Source: Cunninghamella blakesleeana (Eukaryota > Mucoromycota > Mucoromycetes > Mucorales > Cunninghamellaceae). From it: a stretch of 64,000 bases of DNA. The stretch lies in the NCBI GenBank assembly GCA_017871115.1, contig JAFCIZ010000002.1, positions 124,001 to 188,000 on the forward strand, given 5' to 3'. The notes beneath the pieces are model-generated. The model was not told the origin of the DNA, ran no database searches, and saw only the letters and a program-made list of their open reading frames with translations. The translations under genes and the position numbers were made by a program. Shown one piece after another: positions 1-12,036 of the stretch (its first letter is position 1; each line of letters starts with the position of its first letter).

Positions 1-623
1 ATATATATCGATATTAAATAATAATAGTTGGTCAAACGATCAGCTTTCATTTTTTTTTACTGCTTTTCCATCTTTACGATCCATTTATTTATTACCAACA
101 AAATATGTTCAATTAGTCACTCGTTTTTTATAATTTCAATACCACATATATACTCTTAATAAACTTTAATTTCGTCCTTCAATGTAGAATTATAGTAATT
201 ATTGACGCCTTTATTATGATAGATATATAGATGCATAAATGAAAAAATTCAAAGTATGACGAAAAAAAATAAATTGATAAAATTCAAGGTTTATGTTCTT
301 AAATTATAATATAACTGAATAATACATGAAAATGATATTTATTATTATTTTCAAATGTATTGTTTGGATGATGCATTTATTATCAAGTGCATAATGAAGA
401 AATAAAAAAATAAAAAGAGTGAGAGAAGGGGAAGTTTAAAAAAAAGTATACTTTTACTAAATTTTATATAGGGATATATTCACGGAGTTCAAATATTCTA
501 TATCATTTTGCCAAAAAAAAAAAAAAAATTGGCCAAATAGATTTATATTTTTTTTTTTCATTTTTTATTTTTTTTTATTTTTTTTTTTTCATTTTATTTC
601 TTTATTATTGTTAATAAATAAAC
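1..623. other. AT-rich intergenic sequence, no gene seen
   Basis: No reading frame with recognisable similarity was found here on either strand. The last 120 bases are T-rich tracts directly ahead of the first start codon and look like a pyrimidine-rich leader or promoter region of the next gene. Confidence 0.5.
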
Positions 624-779
624 ATGACTGGCTCTATACATGAAAATAAGTTAGGTGATAACTTTAATCAAAAGGTTGAAAATCAAATCTATTCTTCAAG
701 CAATGTAACTGAATACGAGTTTATTCCTGGACTTATGAATGCAAGTAAACGCGTTTCATTCCTGCTATAGATCAACACT

Positions 780-810
<31 letters not shown>

Positions 811-1833
811 TAATGAAAAGAGAAAATAACAAATAATTATTTACGTTTTACAAAACTCTAGGTTGAAGAAATGGCCATTTTTAATAATATTAAAACTTAC
901 GAAAGAGATGCCAAGTTTTTAAAAGAAAACGGTAATAAAATGAAGTGAAAAAAAATAAAAACCTTCATATATATTAGTAAGATATTTAATTTTATTTTTT
1001 GTTTTACCTTTTTCTTGTAAATTAAAGATATAAAACAAATCGGTATTCGTCTAGTAGAGGATCATTTTTTATGGGGACACCATCTATATAATGCTGCTAT
1101 AGTAGCGGCTTCCTTTTTTGATCAATACCCGGAATTGGTACAACATGAAACGGTGTTGGAATTAGGAGCTGGCGGAGGACTTCCTAGTTTAATAGTCGCT
1201 ATGCATCAGCCTTTAAAAGTAGCAATTACAGATTATCCTGACAAAGAATTGATTGAAAACATCCAATATAATGTAGATCAAAATTAAAAAATATAATACC
1301 AGATGACATTGTTAAAACAAAGGTAAAAAAATAAAATAAGTAAAACAGCTATGATATATATATATATACGAAATAAGAAAAAAAAATAGATGGGTAACCC
1401 TTTTTGATCATATATCACTATTTTATGTTATATTTTGTTAGGGATTTGCTTGGGGTAAAGCAACGGATGAATTACGATCATTATTACCAACAAAACATAC
1501 TACATATGATGTAATTATTTTATGCGATTTATTGTTTGATAATTCTCAACACTGCGCTTTATTGAAAACATGTTTAGATCTGCTGACACCAAAAACTGGA
1601 AGAGTTTATATTTTTTTACAAATCACCGACCTGCATTTTCCCATCTTAATTTGGAATTCTTTAAAATAGCCCAAAGGCCAGTTCCAGTGGAAACGAAAGA
1701 TAAGAATTCAAATGCTTATGGCTATGGTTTTAAAGCTGAACATATTCATACTAAATATATACTCGCAGAAGATGATCCTAATTATGATGATGAACGTTTT
1801 ATGGTTCATGGTTGGCAGATGTGGTTACCATAA
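624..1833 (+). pseudogene. EFM7: EFM7/NNT1-type protein methyltransferase, frameshifted
   Basis: Class I SAM-dependent methyltransferase of the EFM7 (NNT1) family, known in yeast to methylate the N-terminal region of eEF1A. Visible signatures are a FLWGHHLYNA segment, motif I as LELGAGGGLPS (about 1155-1190), an acidic TDYPD post-motif, NIQYNV, then GFAWG and DVIILCDLLFD in the following exon. The C-terminal part, from TNHRP to HGWQMWLP, ends at 1833. Two single-base losses break the frame: near 1284, where VDQN runs into a stop although LKNIIPDD continues one frame over, and in the T-run at 1611-1617, where the frame must shift to reach TNHRP. The start is uncertain: 624 (first exon with an unexplained N-terminus) or 871 (MAIFNN). 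Introns lie at about 765-860, 960-1027 and 1321-1440. Either a recent pseudogene or homopolymer errors in the assembly. Confidence 0.75.
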
Positions 1834-2064
1834 ATTATATAGTACCCTTTAAAAAAAATAGAAATAAAATTCCCAGTCTTCTTTATTATTCACACATGAT
1901 AATAGAATACTAAACCAATTGTTTATTTGTTTTTTAAATTTTATATTATATAAAAAATAATCTATCTTACTTTTTTTTTTAAAAAAAAAAATAAGTTTTT
2001 GTCGCTTTACAAACAAATAAACAAAAAAAATAAATAAAAAGTGAATAATGTTTCATTGCTATAT

Positions 2065-3051
2065 TTAATAAATAGATTCAATAAGGCCTGTAGCAACAAT
2101 TTTTTTGTCTTCACTGAATAATAATGTACCAAGGGTCCTAAAGTCCTTATAAGTCTCAACACAGATAGGTGAGTCGGGAACTACTTTGACAAGGGCAAAA
2201 TCTTTGTTATGGATAACATTAGGGAATTTTGCAGCAGTCCTACCAGTACGTTTATCTACCTTTTCTAATAATTCAGTAATTTCACAGGAAATATTTCCAG
2301 TATTGAAATGCAGATCAAAGGTATAATTGGAATAAATGCCGTCGGGATAGTCTATAACAACAATTTTAGCAATAATGACTTCGACTTCTTTGGTAAGTGA
2401 GTCAGAGTAACAACATATGGCCCCAGAAGGGATAGAATAGGGATCAAAACCACCCGTATAAAAGCGAACGATTGTACCTTCCCGAGCTTCGTCTACTTCA
2501 TTACCGCTGGCTTCAATGTAACGGACTTCTGCGGTTATATTAGAAGGAAGAATGGTAATCTCTGAACCAACTTGTATTTCGCCAGTTGCAACATGACCAA
2601 TGGCAACAACAGCATCTTCATCTTCATCATAGTAAATCTGTTGAAGAGGAAGGCGTAAAGGTTTATCAAGTTGAAGTTCAGGGGGATTGATACTGTCTAT
2701 TGCATCTAAAAGTGTTTTACCTTTCGTTACACCATGATTAGTTCCCTTTGTCCACCCTTTATACCAAGGCATATTATCGGATTCTTCCGTGATATTATCA
2801 CCAGCCCACCCAGAGAGAGGAACGTAAGCAATATACTTAGGGTTGTAACCAACAGTCTTTAAAAATTTAGAACTACCCTTGATGATATCATTAAATCTGT
2901 CTTCCGACCATTTAGTAGTGTCCATTTTATTAACAGCTACTATTAATTGTCTAACGCCACGGCTAAAAGCTATTGTAGAGTAAATACGATTGATACTCTG
3001 TTCGTTGTCATCAAGCTAGAAAATAAATAAATAAATAGTAAGTTAAAATAA

Positions 3052-3085
<34 letters not shown>

Positions 3086-3707
3086 TACATTGTCAAATTC
3101 ATGGCTAGTAGCAGAAATAACCAAAAGAGCAGCAGCATTAGAAGCTTGAGAAATATGAGCGATAGTATCATTAATGTAATCTTGCTTTCCAGGAGTATCG
3201 ATGACTGTAGCAATAATCTTTGGAGTTTCCACTGTGTTTATAGAACCATACATAGTATGACCTTGTTCACGTTCTTCAGCAGACTTATCAAAAACCCAAG
3301 CATATTTAGAAGACGTATGTCCCATATTAGAAGCTTCTATGTTCTATTATTTATATTATCGATATAAAAAGTGGAAGAAATAAAAAAAGCAGTTTTAGTG
3401 GGTTTGATGTGTAGCGAAAAAATGAAGAAAATTATTTGTATATACAATATATAATTTATCTTGTAATTATTTTATTTATTTTTTTACATATTGTTCAATA
3501 GTATTTCTATCAACAGTGCCAGATTTTTGTATTAAATGACCAAGAAGAGTTGATTTACCCTATGAAAGAATACATAACTGATAAGTATAAACTCATATAA
3601 CCAACAAAATGTTTTGTCAACTAGGGGGGATCTTTTTTTGAAAAACTGGCGTTATATTTACACTATCGGATGGGCCAATAGTAACCAAGTTAAAAGGTAC
3701 TTATCAT
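2065..3707 (-). CDS. Diverged eEF1A-like GTPase
   Basis: Translation elongation factor 1-alpha family. Exons on the minus strand: 3707-3662, 3559-3488, 3343-3089, 3015-2065, giving about 440 residues against roughly 460 for eEF1A. G1 is GPSDSGKST, split by an intron between DS and GK as a spliced P-loop. G3 is DTPGKQD where eEF1A has DAPGHRD, so the catalytic histidine is lysine. G4 is NKMD and G5 is SGWAGDN. Domains II and III are present but much changed, although PLRLPLQ is kept. Exon 1 reads MIST then NLVTIGPSDS only if one T of a four-T run is removed; as written the frame is broken at 3693-3696. The N-terminus is therefore not the usual MGK. It faces the EFM7-like gene tail to tail. Probably a fast-evolving paralogue rather than the housekeeping gene; possibly a pseudogene. 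Confidence 0.8.
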
Positions 3708-4152
3708 AGTCTATTATACTAATAATAAAAAATAAAACAAAAAAGAGTAGCGAAAATAAATGTTGATATATTATTTTATATGAATATGAGTAAAAAAAAA
3801 AAACTCCTCTGATAAAACTATATTTTTTTAAATATTTGTATGGTTTATAAAAAAAAATTAAAACTTCATACTAACCTTGTATTACCAGATATTGTATATA
3901 AATTAAAAAAAAGTTATCCAAAATAAAGATGTTTGTTACATGTTCTACTGTTTGAAAAAAAATCCCCAACTTTTCTAAAACACATTATTTAATTTGTATA
4001 GAAAAAATCATCATTCTATTTTTTGTACTACATATTATGTTCATTATTTACTTACCAAAGTGGCAAAGAATTATTTTGAGTAAGTGAAATTAATAGTATT
4101 AGAGTTACGAAATCATCACACATTATATTAACCAAAATTATTATATGTCCGT

Positions 4153-4189
<37 letters not shown>

Positions 4190-4345
4190 GCTATTTAGAA
4201 TTACATTTGTTTTATCTTTTTTTTTTTTGAAATGTGGATAGTGATTCTATTCAGTTTACCTAACGTTGCCTGGCTTTTGAAAATAAATATATCATGCTCT
4301 AAGGTAGAAAAACGTAGTTACTATTATTTGATTAAGTGATCGGCC

Positions 4346-4377
<32 letters not shown>

Positions 4378-4827
4378 CAAATTGAAAAATATAAAACATA
4401 TCATTTTCATGACATCATCCTTGATATAAAAATGATATTGTGTTAATAAGATACCTGATAATAAAAGTAACATATTCATATAATAATATGTATTTATCTT
4501 ATAATTTAATATGTGGTTCTTCAAAAGTAAATCTTTTTATATAGTTATTTTATATACTTTATCATTATTATTATTATTATTATTATTACTAATTTTTATT
4601 TATTTTTAAATAATCACTTTACACAATGCATTACTTTTTTTTTTTTTTTTCCGTCATCAATTTTAGTTTTGATCATGCATGATATACTTTGTAGCATTAA
4701 AAAAATAATCGCTGAGTTCAAAATCCCCATGATTTTTTTTAATATGAAATTTTGCCTTCAGTAAAATTTCAAGTTCACAGTTTATCGAAAATCAATTCAG
4801 TATTTATTTATTTATTTGATAAATAAA
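3708..4827. other. AT-rich intergenic sequence
   Basis: Low-complexity sequence with long T and A runs (4154-4189, 4350-4377) and an (ATT)n tract at 4561-4588. No supported gene was found. Confidence 0.5.
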
Positions 4828-5215
4828 ATGAGTGAAATTATACATGAAAATGGATTAGGCGACCATTATTATACCAATGGAAATAAATTAATAATTGCAG
4901 AAATGAGAATTGGCAATAGAGTCAATCCACTAGGTGGTAATGTTACAAATTATGTCCAATATTTAGACTCAATGCTATCAAAAAAAAAATAGTAAAGACA
5001 AACAAATACGGCCAACTAAATTGGAGAACAATCATAACACTAAATCCAGTGGTTGTAAATATAGAATATGTACTGATTAGGATAAAGATTTTTTTATTTA
5101 ATATATGAAAAGACGCCATTTCTGAAGTTGCTAAAGAGCTTAAAATTCCTGAAAGTACGGTCGGAGGTGATTGGATAGGTAGATGGTCAATGACTGATAT
5201 GAATTTCACGAGAAT
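4828..5215 (+). pseudogene. Decayed ORF with helix-turn-helix-like segment
   Basis: A 54-codon frame starts at 4828 (MSEIIHENGLGD...) and stops at 4990-4992. One frame over, coding-like sequence resumes at 4988 (NSKDKQIRPTKLENN) with in-frame TAG and TAA where glutamine codons would fit. After a further one-base shift it continues at 5112 as DAISEVAKELKIPESTV, which resembles the helix-turn-helix of homeodomain-like transposase or DNA-binding domains. Two frameshifts plus nonsense codons indicate a dead copy. The first 12 codons resemble the first exon at 624. The family is not identified; a relic of a DNA transposon is the simplest guess. Confidence 0.5.
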
Positions 5216-6016
5216 TTGTGCGTTCCACATAAATATGAAATAAAACACCCATACATACGTACAGTTATACTCAAAGTACCAAAAGGGTCGTCGATATGGT
5301 TGTATATACTTATCACATTCATCTGAACTAACCACTACAGAAAAACTTTGAAGTATGCGTAAATAAAGGATTACAAGTGTTTCTGGAAATGAAACATTGA
5401 CTCCCAGAATAAAATATATATCAAATCAAGTATTTATCAGTGGCCTCGAAGAATTCTGTAGGTGTTCCACGTCTAAGCTTGAAAATTATTGGAAAAAGCT
5501 ATATAATTTTCTTTATTTTTCAAATGGTCTAATTTTATTGGAAAAATTTACCAATTTTGAACTCCGTGACTTTAAAACATCATCTTTTTAAGGTGGACAA
5601 CTGAGTTTTAACTTTATGAAGATCTACTGTTATCTTCTAAAAAGATGAATATATGTGTACCATATATAAATATTTATCTGTAAATTATCAAATAGTTCAA
5701 ATAAGATTTTTTAAATAAGAGTTTCGCTCAATTCTTAATTTTTACACTTCTTTTCACCTTTTTCTTTTTTATATATAAGCTATAATATATGTATTATTTT
5801 ATATCATTTTATATCATTTTTTTTACAGGCTTAGCCCTACCCAGTCTCCTTTTATTCAGCATAGCTTGTATTATAGTTTCACAAACATATTTTTGAACGT
5901 ATATTCCCTTATATAGACTACTAAGCCCAAATATATGTTAAAAATGAAAAAAGTAGCTGATTTTTTTTTTCCTCTCTCTCTCTCTTTTTTTTTTTTAATC
6001 CATTTAAATATAAAAA
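5216..6016. other. Intergenic; pyrimidine-rich leader of next gene
   Basis: No gene could be supported. A 64-codon frame at 5397-5591 has no recognisable features and may be the tail of the decayed element. A CT-rich tract at 5962-5999 directly precedes the start of the pseudokinase gene and may be its promoter or leader. Confidence 0.4.
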
Positions 6017-8549
6017 ATGGTGGCACCTTTTGGTTGTTCAAAGGTGGTTAAGGAACAGTTATACCAACTAGTTCGTAACAGTGAAAATAAACTTCTCCTT
6101 TATACTTATAATACCACAAATATTGAAACACAGCCTATTCGTTATGAATTATGTCCTTTTAATAATTTTAATTATATTGCCTGCTCTTTTACCAATAATA
6201 ATTTATTATTGACTGGGCAAAGTACTGAAAAGAATTCAACCAGTGGTAAAAGATAATATTAATAATAAATTATAAAATATATAATAAAATAACGTACATT
6301 AAATGATATATATGTTAATAGTGTATCAACTTAAACTATCAACTTTATCAACACAACCTTGTACAACAATTATTCCACCTACAACGATTCAAAATACCAC
6401 AATTACTTCACCTATCGATATCACACCACGAAACACTCAAGGTGGCGACGATTCTTTCATTTTACTTGGAAGAACAAGTAAAAATGAAATGATAGCTGAA
6501 TATATTACAGGCAATAAAACAACTTTATCAATTTCTATCATGATTGACAATAATCAAGAGCGACCTACTTTTCTTGTATATAATAATTCTCAATTAGCTG
6601 TACTTGAAAAAAACACTATTAGACTCTATCCATTACTTTCTACAAATGGTGATATAAGTGGTATTAGTGGCAATAGCATTAATAATAATACTACTGAATC
6701 AAAACCAACTTTTAAAGGAACAGGTCCTACTGATATAAATCAAATAAGCAGTAATACAAATCAGCATCAGAAACGACAAGCAGTTTCTTCAAATGCACCT
6801 ATCAGTATTTATCAATTGTCACCTCCTCTTTCTTCTGATATTAATGGCCCTCCTATCCAAGTTGATTCTTTTATTCTCTTACCTGCTGATAGTCAAAATA
6901 TTCTTAGAATTGGATTTCCATTGGATGGGTCGAATATTGCTGAAAACAACATAAACCACGCTTACAAATACAACATTAATCTACCAACACCTTCTTTGGC
7001 TTCCATCACTTATAATAATCAAAATGGGGTTTATATAAGCTCTTTCAATGCAAATAGTAATACTGATGACATATCCGTATTTTTTATTTCTCAAACCGAT
7101 ATCTTGAGGGATGGCGCCACTGGTATTTCTCCTCCTTCTTCTGATGGTTCTGTTGGCGTAAACGCATCTAGTGGTACTGCTTCTCTTCCCACAGGTGCTA
7201 TTGTTGGAATTGTTATTGGTTCCGTAGTGGGTGTAATTTTAATAGGTCTTTTGATATTTTGTTTATGGAAAAAGAAAAAGCAACAACAACAACAATTAAG
7301 AAAAGAAATTGGACAGCACGATGAAAGTGATATTTCTATGACAGACAAAGGGTTTTTAACTGAAAAGATATCTACAGCTTCTTCTCAACCTTATCGATCT
7401 ATTCCTAATAATGATACACTTAATAATATTAATGATAATAATTACAATAATAACATTAATAGCAATAATAGCAATAGTAACAGTAATAGCAATAGTAGTG
7501 GTAGTAGTAGTAAAATCACGCAAAATGCTATTTCTTCAGGATTAATCAAACTCATTGATAATTCGTTACATCCACAACAAGATGATCAATATTCACCTAA
7601 TACAACAAGTGAACTATTAATGGTTGGATCATCTACCTACGGTTTAAATAATGAACCTCCTCAGCATTGTGCTTATCCGTTTGAATATGTAACAAGATCA
7701 GCAGGTGACGATACAATTCATTACTTCCAACACATTCATGCATCTTTATTCCTCCATTTAATTGAAGTAAACCAATCCTTAATGGATCAAGCAAAACATC
7801 ATCATCATTCTATACCCCCTTCATCCTTCATTAAAACAAAAGAAGCTATAGCTTTAAAACAACCTGTTGCCCACGGTTATCAATATTTATGGATTACCTC
7901 TAAATTTTCCATTCAACATACTTTGAATCATTTTCTTTTTAATGAATCCGATACCACTGTTGATAAAACCCAATTTTCTTTTAAAGCATGGTCCACTTTA
8001 TCATTATTAAATTCATTAAAAGAAATGCATTCATATGGATGGATTCATTGTAAATTAAACCCATATCATTATTATTTTGAACAACCAAGCACTGTAACAG
8101 ATTGGAAATTATGTGGCTTTTATCAATCTCAACCTATCTCCACTTCTTCTACACCTTCTTCAACCAAAGACTCCTTTTTCTTGGAATTAGATGATTATTC
8201 ACCTCCCGAACTAGTTAAAAATCTTTCACATCAAACTACTTTATTAAAAACAAACAAAAAGACAATTACTCCAGCTATTGATATTTGGTCTTTGGGCTGT
8301 GTTTTATATGCTGTAGCAACAGGAAAACAAATGTTCAACCATATATTAGAATATCAATCTTTAATTCAATCAAATCAATTACAATCAAAAATAGATTCCT
8401 TATTGGATGAAGTGGCCTTTGTAGATGATTCTTACAAAGTGTTGTTGGGTCGGATGTTGCAAATCGATCCTTCCAAACGTGATCATGTAAGTAGTCTGAT
8501 TGCTTATTGGACTGATGTTCATGGTTTAGATGAAGATGACGAAGAATAA
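6017..8549 (+). CDS. Single-pass membrane pseudokinase
   Basis: Two exons, 6017-6245 and 6322-8549, joined in phase 1, give 818 residues. Order of parts: a long Ser/Thr/Asn-rich N-terminal region with a dibasic KR at about residue 226 (possible Kex2-type site); a Gly-rich hydrophobic helix at about 367-391 (GIVIGSVVGVILIGLLIF) followed by a basic stop-transfer and polyglutamine; a low-complexity Asn/Ser linker; then a C-terminal kinase fold. The catalytic loop reads IHCKLNPYHYYF, so both the catalytic Asp and the metal-binding Asn of HRDxxxxN are lost. The DFG position reads LCGF. The structural motifs SPPEL (APE-like) and DIWSLG (subdomain IX) are kept. No signal peptide is visible at this start, so an upstream exon could exist. 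Probably a signalling scaffold at a membrane rather than an active kinase. Confidence 0.75.
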
Positions 8550-8757
8550 CAATTATTATGGTTTTTTTTATTTTGTTTTTAGTTTATTTATTTATTTTTT
8601 AATAAAAAAATAAAAAAGATTCACTATAATATATATTACAATGAAAATAGTAATGTAAATTTATTAAAACATTATATATAACAATAAAAAACAATATATT
8701 TATATAAATCTTTGAATAACAGCGTCAACATTAAATAAAAGTGAATCAAATATAAAA

Positions 8758-9821
8758 TTAAAGGGCTAAATGATCCGTTGATCTTGCACTAAACGTAATT
8801 TGAGAATGGGATGTAATTTGGGAATGAGAAGTAATTTGAGAATGAGAAGCAATACTACTTTCAAATGGATTAAATGGTGCTGTTTTCAGGGCATCTTCTT
8901 CAATTGCCTTTTCAGGATCATAGGGTGTATTGGATTCTGTTTTCGATTTGGATGATTTCCTTGCAATGAAATCACGTAATGAATGAATTCCTTTTTGAAT
9001 AAAGAAACAAATGGCAATAAAAATAGTTAAAGCAATATAATAAGTAATGGCCGTTACAGGTTTATTCCAATCCATAAAAGAATAGACCCACCAATGATCA
9101 CTATTTTTTTTATAAAAAAAAAACCGCAATTAGTATATTATTTTATATTAATGATAACATACAAACTCGCATGTATTTAGATAAACATATATATTATTAC
9201 TTACATTGCAAAATAAATAAATGCCCAACATAAATATAATAATACAGTAAGTAATACTAATAAGGATAAACGACCAAACATTACCATTCTATTTAAAATA
9301 ATATCAGTCAATACCATTAAAAAGGAAATACCATGTACTGAAGGAGTTAACCATAATTCCATTGGAGGGTTAGTACCAGCTATATAATAAACACACACGC
9401 ATATATATATATATATATATATATAGTTATTAGAAAACGAATATATTACATAATCTATATATACAATTATCATTTATATATTATATACCTTTTGTTAAGA
9501 AATCATAAGATAATAAAGCCCAATAGACGGTAGGAGTTACTAAACTATGTAAAATAAGATAAATGAATAAAAAAATTGATCGTAATATTTTTATATTTTT
9601 ATGATTTATTTTTTGATTTTTACTTGAAGGTAACAACTGTATGGTAAAGATAGACATATAAATGATTTAATAATGGATATTGATATAAGAATGAAATTGG
9701 ACGTTTATCTGATCGAATATATTGAATATGATGATAAAGCGTTACCTATTTTTTTTTTTTTTAAAAAAAAAAAAAAGAGGAGGTTAACATAAATATATAG
9801 CAGTAGCATGATAAAGTATAG

Positions 9822-9865
<44 letters not shown>

Positions 9866-10195
9866 AGGAGGATGTATGTAAAAAGGAGGGGATTTTTCTT
9901 CTTTTTTTAGAAAATAATATAACAAACTTACAATAAAATAAGAATGAAGGCCAATAAATGTAAGATAAGTGAAATAAGCAAAATAATGTTTAAATTCAAA
10001 TTGAGTAGCCATCCAATATACTGAAGCCCACTGAACTGCACCAGAATACAAGAATTGAATAACTCGAATAAATAAGAGAGTTTTGGTTGATACAAAATGT
10101 GATGTTACAGCTCTTTCAGGTTGAAATTGATCAAATCGAAACCATTGTAAAAATTTGGAATCTGTTGATGGAACCACTTGGTCTTGATAATTCAT
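8758..10195 (-). CDS. Multi-pass membrane protein, fungal family
   Basis: Five exons on the minus strand (10195-9932, 9745-9624, 9544-9489, 9379-9205, 9100-8758) give 319 residues. The N-terminus FLQWFRFDQFQPERAVTS is followed by about six hydrophobic segments, including FAYFTYLTFIGLHSYFI, LVTPTVYWALLS, VHGISFLMVLTDIIL and LLVLLTVLLYLCWAFIYF. This layout resembles FAR-17a/AIG1-like six-helix membrane proteins of fungi, but that assignment comes from memory of the family pattern only. The C-terminal tail is cytosolic-looking and carries three tandem copies of SHSQIT just before the end. Intron 2 is only about 79 bases and intron 3 holds a (TA)n tract. Function unknown. Confidence 0.65.
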
Positions 10196-11427
10196 TAAAA
10201 ACTATATATTTATTAAATATTTATAATATATATGTGTATGTATGTATGTATGTGTATATAAAGTAGAGATGATAATAAAATTTGGAAAAAAAAAAGAAAA
10301 AAAAAGTGAAAAGAAAAGAAGAGAAATAAAAAAAAAGATTCAAGTTTATGCAATTTCATAATGTAGTTATTATGAATTTATATTATTATAATAAACAAGG
10401 AATGAAATTAAGGAGTGTCAACTACCTATAATAAGTTATAATCCAATTACAATATATGGAAAAGATAGGTTTTTTCTTCTTGATTATATATATATATATA
10501 TATATATCAGTAGTTGAATTGATGGTCCTATATATTTATTATTAATGATGATATTAATTTTATTGATTATTTATATCTTTTAATAAGAATGGTGATATAT
10601 TTGTCGGTGTAATTTATATTAAAAGTACAGTAATACATAAAATTTTAGCTTTTATAACTAGAATGGGTTAAATGATCGATAGTTAATTAAAATTAACGTG
10701 AGAGCTCTAGTTTAAATATATGTAGCTATATACCAAACACTATCTAATTTTATCTAATACTAATATTTTCATCAAGTTTATTCATTTTTCTTTTCAAGTA
10801 TTAATATAAATAATAGTATTTTATATTATTTCTGCTAGCAGATAATTATTTGTTATTATATGTCAATAAGCTCCTAATACCATATACCATGTCTCCTCTA
10901 AAATTACTCCTCCTCCTCCTCCTCTTCCTCCTCCTCATCTTTAAACTCACTTGTATAGCCCACTCCTTCCTTTTTTCCTGTATTTTTTTTTTTTTTCTCT
11001 TTCCCCTTTAAAAAATATAGTTGCCACTGATATATAACCACTAATAAATATTAATAATAAGAATAATATTAAAAATAATAATAACAATAATAATAATAAT
11101 GTATTCATATGCCTTTTAATATATTATTATAAAATCAAATATAAAAAATGAAAAAATATTATAAAAAAAACGATGTTAAATGAATTTTTTAAAACTCAAT
11201 TTCTTTTTTAAAAATACGCCAAATTAAACCAATGAAAAAGAAAAAAAAAAAATTCTCTTTCTTTTCGATCACCTTTTCTTTCCTCAATCACCTTTTTTTC
11301 CATTATCACCCTATATTTATTTTTTTACCCATTGTTTTATATTTTTATTTACTATATATATACCTTACTCTCTTTTCATTTTTTTATTTTATTTTTTCCT
11401 TTATCTTCAATCTTTCAAAATAAAATA
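10196..11427. other. Divergent intergenic region
   Basis: This 1.2-kb stretch separates the divergent membrane-protein and bZIP genes and must hold both promoters. It contains a (TA)n tract at 10484-10507, a CTC repeat on the + strand near 10902-10938 and T-rich sequence before 11428. No gene is supported. Confidence 0.5.
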
Positions 11428-12036
11428 ATGACTTCAGAAACTACTACCAATAAAACTATTACTAAAAAATCCAATGTAGGTCGTCATCGACTTTACTCCA
11501 ACGAACAAAGAAAAGATCGTAATAGACAAGCCCAAGCAGCATTCCGACAACGTCGATCAGTTTATACAAAAACTCTTGAAGAAACAGTAGAAAAACTTCA
11601 ATCCATCATTGCTTCATTACAACAATCAACTGATGAAGCAAATAAACGAGCAGAAGCTGCAGAGAATCGATATATTCAACTGGAAAGTGAATACAATGCT
11701 ATAAGAAATATCACAGCCTATTATCTTCCTCAAGAACTTGTAAATAAAGGTAATATATATATATACATATATATAATGTATTTAATTATCATTTTTATCC
11801 TTATTCTTATTTTATTTTTTTTATCAGCTAACAATTCACCTTCACCTAGTAACGAAAGTGCTTTTTCACCATCAATGGAGATTTCTTCTCCTGTTTCAAC
11901 TTTTTCTAACGATATAAATATGTCAAGCAATATACTAAATAATAACAATAATAATAATATACATCAAAATTTGAATTTACCAACACATATAGAAAATAGT
12001 TTACCGAATAACCTTCTAGGCGAGTATTACGTTTAA
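11428..12036 (+). CDS. bZIP transcription factor, AP-1/Pap1-like
   Basis: Exons 11428-11749 and 11828-12036 give 176 residues. The DNA-binding basic region is NRQAQAAFRQRR at about residues 34-45, the fungal AP-1/YAP variant of the bZIP signature with Gln and Ala at the base-contacting positions. It is followed by a leucine-zipper-like coiled coil (TLEETVEKL, IIASLQQ, EANKRAEAAENRYIQLESEY). The second exon encodes a Ser/Asn-rich tail. The start chosen is the ATG at the front of MTSETTTNK, since upstream in-frame codons are hydrophobic T-run translation. A 3' frame at 12127 (MPCIDPLKEQ) looks protein-like but cannot be joined in phase with canonical sites, so the true C-terminus may differ. 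Confidence 0.8.
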   Translation: MTSETTTNKTITKKSNVGRHRLYSNEQRKDRNRQAQAAFRQRRSVYTKTLEETVEKLQSIIASLQQSTDEANKRAEAAENRYIQLESEYNAIRNITAYYLPQELVNKGNIYIYIYIMYLIIIFILILILFFLSANNSPSPSNESAFSPSMEISSPVSTFSNDINMSSNILNNNNNNNIHQNLNLPTHIENSLPNNLLGEYYV

